From the NCBI GenBank assembly GCA_973895155.1, contig OZ316894.1, forward strand, positions 18,972,001-19,036,000: a stretch of 64,000 nt of DNA, read 5' to 3'. The DNA is from Marsupella aquatica (lineage: Eukaryota > Marchantiophyta). This document shows, piece after piece, positions 61,290 to 64,000 of the stretch. Under the pieces are notes generated by a model that was not told the origin of the DNA, searched no databases, and was given only the letters and a program-made list of their open reading frames with translations. A program made the translations under genes and the position numbers. Each line of letters begins with the position of its first letter. The stretch's first letter is position 1.

Positions 61290-63070
61290 CAGAGAAAGTG
61301 AGGCCTCTGGGGGCGAAACCCAACACTTCACGAAAGCGACCGTTTCGCACGCACAGATTTGTGTGGAAGTCCCAGAAACGGATCACCAATTTGCTCGAAA
61401 CCCTACTGTGGATATGGATACAAGCCTCGGAAATCCCTCTCAGCTCCTTTCTCTTCCTCAGGCCTCAACAGAGCCTTCCACGTTCAAGCCTGCCAGATGT
61501 ATGACGAGAACGAATCAATCAACCTGTCGTCGCGATCTCATATAGGGTCCGCGAGTTCTCGTCCCTTGCTGATCACACATTCGAACAAAGCTTCCTGATG
61601 AACAAGAGAATCTTATCCGGATGTTGATGTCCCGCCGAGCTGTTTGAGACAGTCAGCAACTTACTCAGCAAAAAAATTTCCACGAGCAATTCCCGACCAC
61701 TAGAAAAACGTAATCCGCGGCAGCTGTCTTGCTGGATCGCCCGCCATATCTGATGCTTCAGAGTTCGACCGCATCTCTCGTTTCTTTCCCTGTAGCAGGC
61801 TAGCAACAGAGCAAACACCTGGCCACCGAGTCACCGACCTCCTCAATTTCAGTGGGAACGAAAAGTAGCTGACAAGTCTTTACAGTAGATTTATTTCTTG
61901 TACAATTCTGCCCGCTCTTCTCTCACGAGTGAAGTGGGCAGGAAGGCAAGGCTACAAGGCACGTAGAGTCTTCGCGTAAAAGAATACTTTCCCAAGGGAA
62001 TGTTCTGCCGCCGATTTCTCTAGCCAAAAGTTCATAAAACATCCACCCCCAAATTCGGCAAACTTCCCGTGAGGGACGTCGTACCAAGACGCTGCCACAC
62101 GCAAGCCAATCATATCCCGTGACCCGGGGGATCGCGTCATCACTGCCTCATGATTAGTGAGCGCAAGTATGAAGAATTGGACTGCAAGTTTGTCAATCAA
62201 ATCTCATAGATTCAAGGAGGCAAGGACTACAGTCCATGTCATTTTCTTTTGTGGCTTTGTGCCTACGGAGAGACTGTGTATGACGGTCGAAACTCGAAAC
62301 TGTCCATTGCCATAAACGAAGGCCAGAATTAGATTACGTGAAATGCAAGACCTGTCCAATTGACTTGGATTGCAGATGATGTGATGCACAAGCCGCCTCC
62401 CCATTCAGTAATTATGTTTTCGAGATCTTGCAAGGAACTTCCCCCCGTGAAGATGAAGTTGTTGCGAGCTCCCGTAGATTTCGGGTCCTCGACGCTCAGT
62501 CCGAGTATCTCGGGATTTATCGAACGGAATGGATGCGTTAGTAAGAAGTAAACTTTAATCGCGTTCATGCAGTTCTCGCGAATGTGTGGGCTGCAAGGCA
62601 CGAGAAGCCCTCGGGATTTATCGAATGGATGCGTTAGTGAGAAGTGAACTTCAATCTTGGTCTTGCAGCTCTCGCGAATGTGTGGGCTGCAAGGCACGAG
62701 AAGCCTAACGCGTCGAGAGGACCCTATAAGAGATCGGGAAGACCGACTGAGCTCTTCATTCTAGTCATTTGCCAGACAGGCCGGACACTTGGACTCTGAA
62801 GACTGAAGAGGAGAAAAGGAGAAAAGGAGCAAGCCATACACATAGCCCATTGGCTGCAAGCAGCAATTTGGCATCAATTGCCGGGACTTTCCATAGATCT
62901 ACGTGCGAAAAAGCGGCCTTGTCAACAGGGCGTATTGGTAACAGATCTGAGTGAATTACAAGAGCGAGAACTTAGTGGCGAATTGTGGATCATCAGCGTT
63001 ACAAGTGGGATTCGGTTGTGTCGGAGGAACGGATAACTCAGGTCCGCACGTCTGCCAGCTTTGATTCGTA
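61290..63070. other. Spacer between the inverted pair
   Basis: No gene recognised. A direct repeat with a period of about 101 bp (TCGGGATTTATCGAA...GCGTTAGT...CTCGCGAATGTGTGGGCTGC...CACGAGAAGCC) covers about 62510-62710. Confidence 0.4.
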
Positions 63071-63083
63071 AACTGTCAGCAAC

Positions 63084-63734
63084 ATGGTGACTATTGTGCC
63101 TGTTTCCGTGGAAGGGGGTGTGCCTAGTGCAATGCAGGGTACTAGCTCTCAAACTGTGGTTCCGAGGGGTGATGTGTATGGACACAACCTTCATCGGCAC
63201 CACCAGGGGCCTCGGGGCCACCGATCATCTCCCTCTCGATTCGGGCGTCGTCTCTGTCATCACCACCACCACCACCTGAAGGGTCCCCACAGCCTCGCCC
63301 ATCAACACGGCCACGTTCATCTTTCCCACGGTGGGCACCACGGAGGCCCTGACCATGGTCTCAGGGCACGACATGTTTCTCGAGGATTGCACGACGTTGC
63401 TGGACGAGAGCGCGGGCCTCACTTCCGCCTACGCAGGCATAGATCTCTCTCACCTCACCACTTGATGCACAACAGGTCCAGCGACGGCTCTCCTGGGAGC
63501 CCACACAGAGGAAACAGAGGAAACAGAGGACACCGAGGGCATTGCAGCAGAGTTCCTTGCGATATTAATTTTCAAGGAATTTTCTTCCGTGAGCACCATT
63601 TGCATAATCTCCATAGCCAGGACCCCAACTCAGGATCTGGATTCGATCGCTCATCCCATCAACCTGCAGCGATCGAACAAGGAATTGAACAGCTTGGGCA
63701 ATTATCACTCAGGTCTGAATCTGGAGCGTTCTAA
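63084..63734 (+). CDS. Hypothetical His/Arg-rich protein, inverted copy B
   Basis: A 216-codon frame from ATG 63084 to TAA 63732, homologous to the minus-strand copy at 60593-61210. Composition is low-complexity: HLSHGGHHGG, a His6 run near 63257, RGNRGNRGHRGH encoded by an AGAGGAAAC repeat, then EQGIEQLGQLSLRSE. Homology continues about 40 bp past the stop (TTTTGCCAACAGTTACCAT). No function can be assigned. His clusters might bind metal, but this could equally follow from a shifted reading of an ancestral CAC/ACC-rich gene. Confidence 0.35.
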   Translation: MVTIVPVSVEGGVPSAMQGTSSQTVVPRGDVYGHNLHRHHQGPRGHRSSPSRFGRRLCHHHHHHLKGPHSLAHQHGHVHLSHGGHHGGPDHGLRARHVSRGLHDVAGRERGPHFRLRRHRSLSPHHLMHNRSSDGSPGSPHRGNRGNRGHRGHCSRVPCDINFQGIFFREHHLHNLHSQDPNSGSGFDRSSHQPAAIEQGIEQLGQLSLRSESGAF

Positions 63735-63779
63735 GCTTTTGCCAACAGTTACCATACCCTCGAGGTGACAAGCTTTCCA

Positions 63780-64000
63780 TAAATTCCTGGGGCTTTCTGG
63801 TATGGAACATTTTCTGTGGCCTGTTTCATCCTGTTAAACCTATCTTTCCCTCCGGAAATTTAAAAAATCTCCCAGACCTTCCACTTGGTCATTCCATGTC
63901 TGAGAACTTGATGGTCTCAGCCTGCATCTTCCACTCCACACTGTTGGTATCGAAGACCCAAAGATCATCACATTCGTCCCTCCCTCAATTCCTATTGAAC
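63780..64000. other. Right edge, no gene seen
   Basis: No reading frame or repeat was recognised in the last 220 bp. Confidence 0.3.

Overview
This 64 kb window is nuclear DNA of a streptophyte, probably a seedless land plant or a charophyte relative. The evidence is a multi-exon ABCC (MRP-type) ABC transporter with GT-AG introns, a double-AP2-domain transcription factor of the WRINKLED1/basal-ANT type, and plant-style Ty1/copia and Ty3/gypsy elements whose copia primer sites match the initiator Met-tRNA. I cannot name the species. Most of the window is repeats and decayed transposable elements; only two host genes are clear, with a third possible pair at the right end.

Layout. 1-940: G-rich degenerate tandem repeats and the presumed end of a 5' LTR. 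940-8392: a Ty3/gypsy element (gag, protease, a cytosine-5 DNA methyltransferase domain, reverse transcriptase, RNase H, integrase, C-terminal PHD finger) carrying eight premature stops and one frameshift. 8394-9108: two 177-bp direct repeats. 10.2-11.6 kb: AT-rich minisatellite. 11.6-11.9 kb: copia-type solo LTR. 14672-20714: copia-1, complete with 322-bp LTRs and a perfect ACCTG target duplication. 21.4-23.4 kb: non-coding repeat family. 22247-22843: GC-rich hAT-like element with an 8-bp target duplication. 24.3-24.7 kb: ~72-bp tandem repeats. 27878-29539: intronless AP2 gene. 30406-31150: 175-190-bp satellite array. 32.3-32.6 kb: 78-bp array. 35044-36034: Mutator-like element with ~196-bp terminal inverted repeats and a 9-bp target duplication. 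36.3-37.9 kb: unrecognised G-rich retroelement-like fragment. 38869-45176: copia-2, complete with 345-bp LTRs and a perfect GTGCT duplication. 45.2-51.3 kb: gene-poor AT-rich DNA. 51306-58201: ABCC transporter, 11 coding exons. 60.5-63.8 kb: an inverted pair of related ~205/216-codon reading frames.

The most unusual object is the gypsy element. It appears to carry its own DNA-methylation writer, inserted between protease and reverse transcriptase, and a histone-tail reader of PHD type where many plant gypsy elements carry a chromodomain. Methyltransferase capture by eukaryotic retrotransposons has been reported, as I recall, in a charophyte alga and in dinoflagellates, so the principle is probably not new. 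The combination with a PHD finger and the altered catalytic loop deserve checking. A second cross-element signal is the decay pattern: 29 in-frame premature stops in three LTR elements, only one of them TAA, against two frameshifts.
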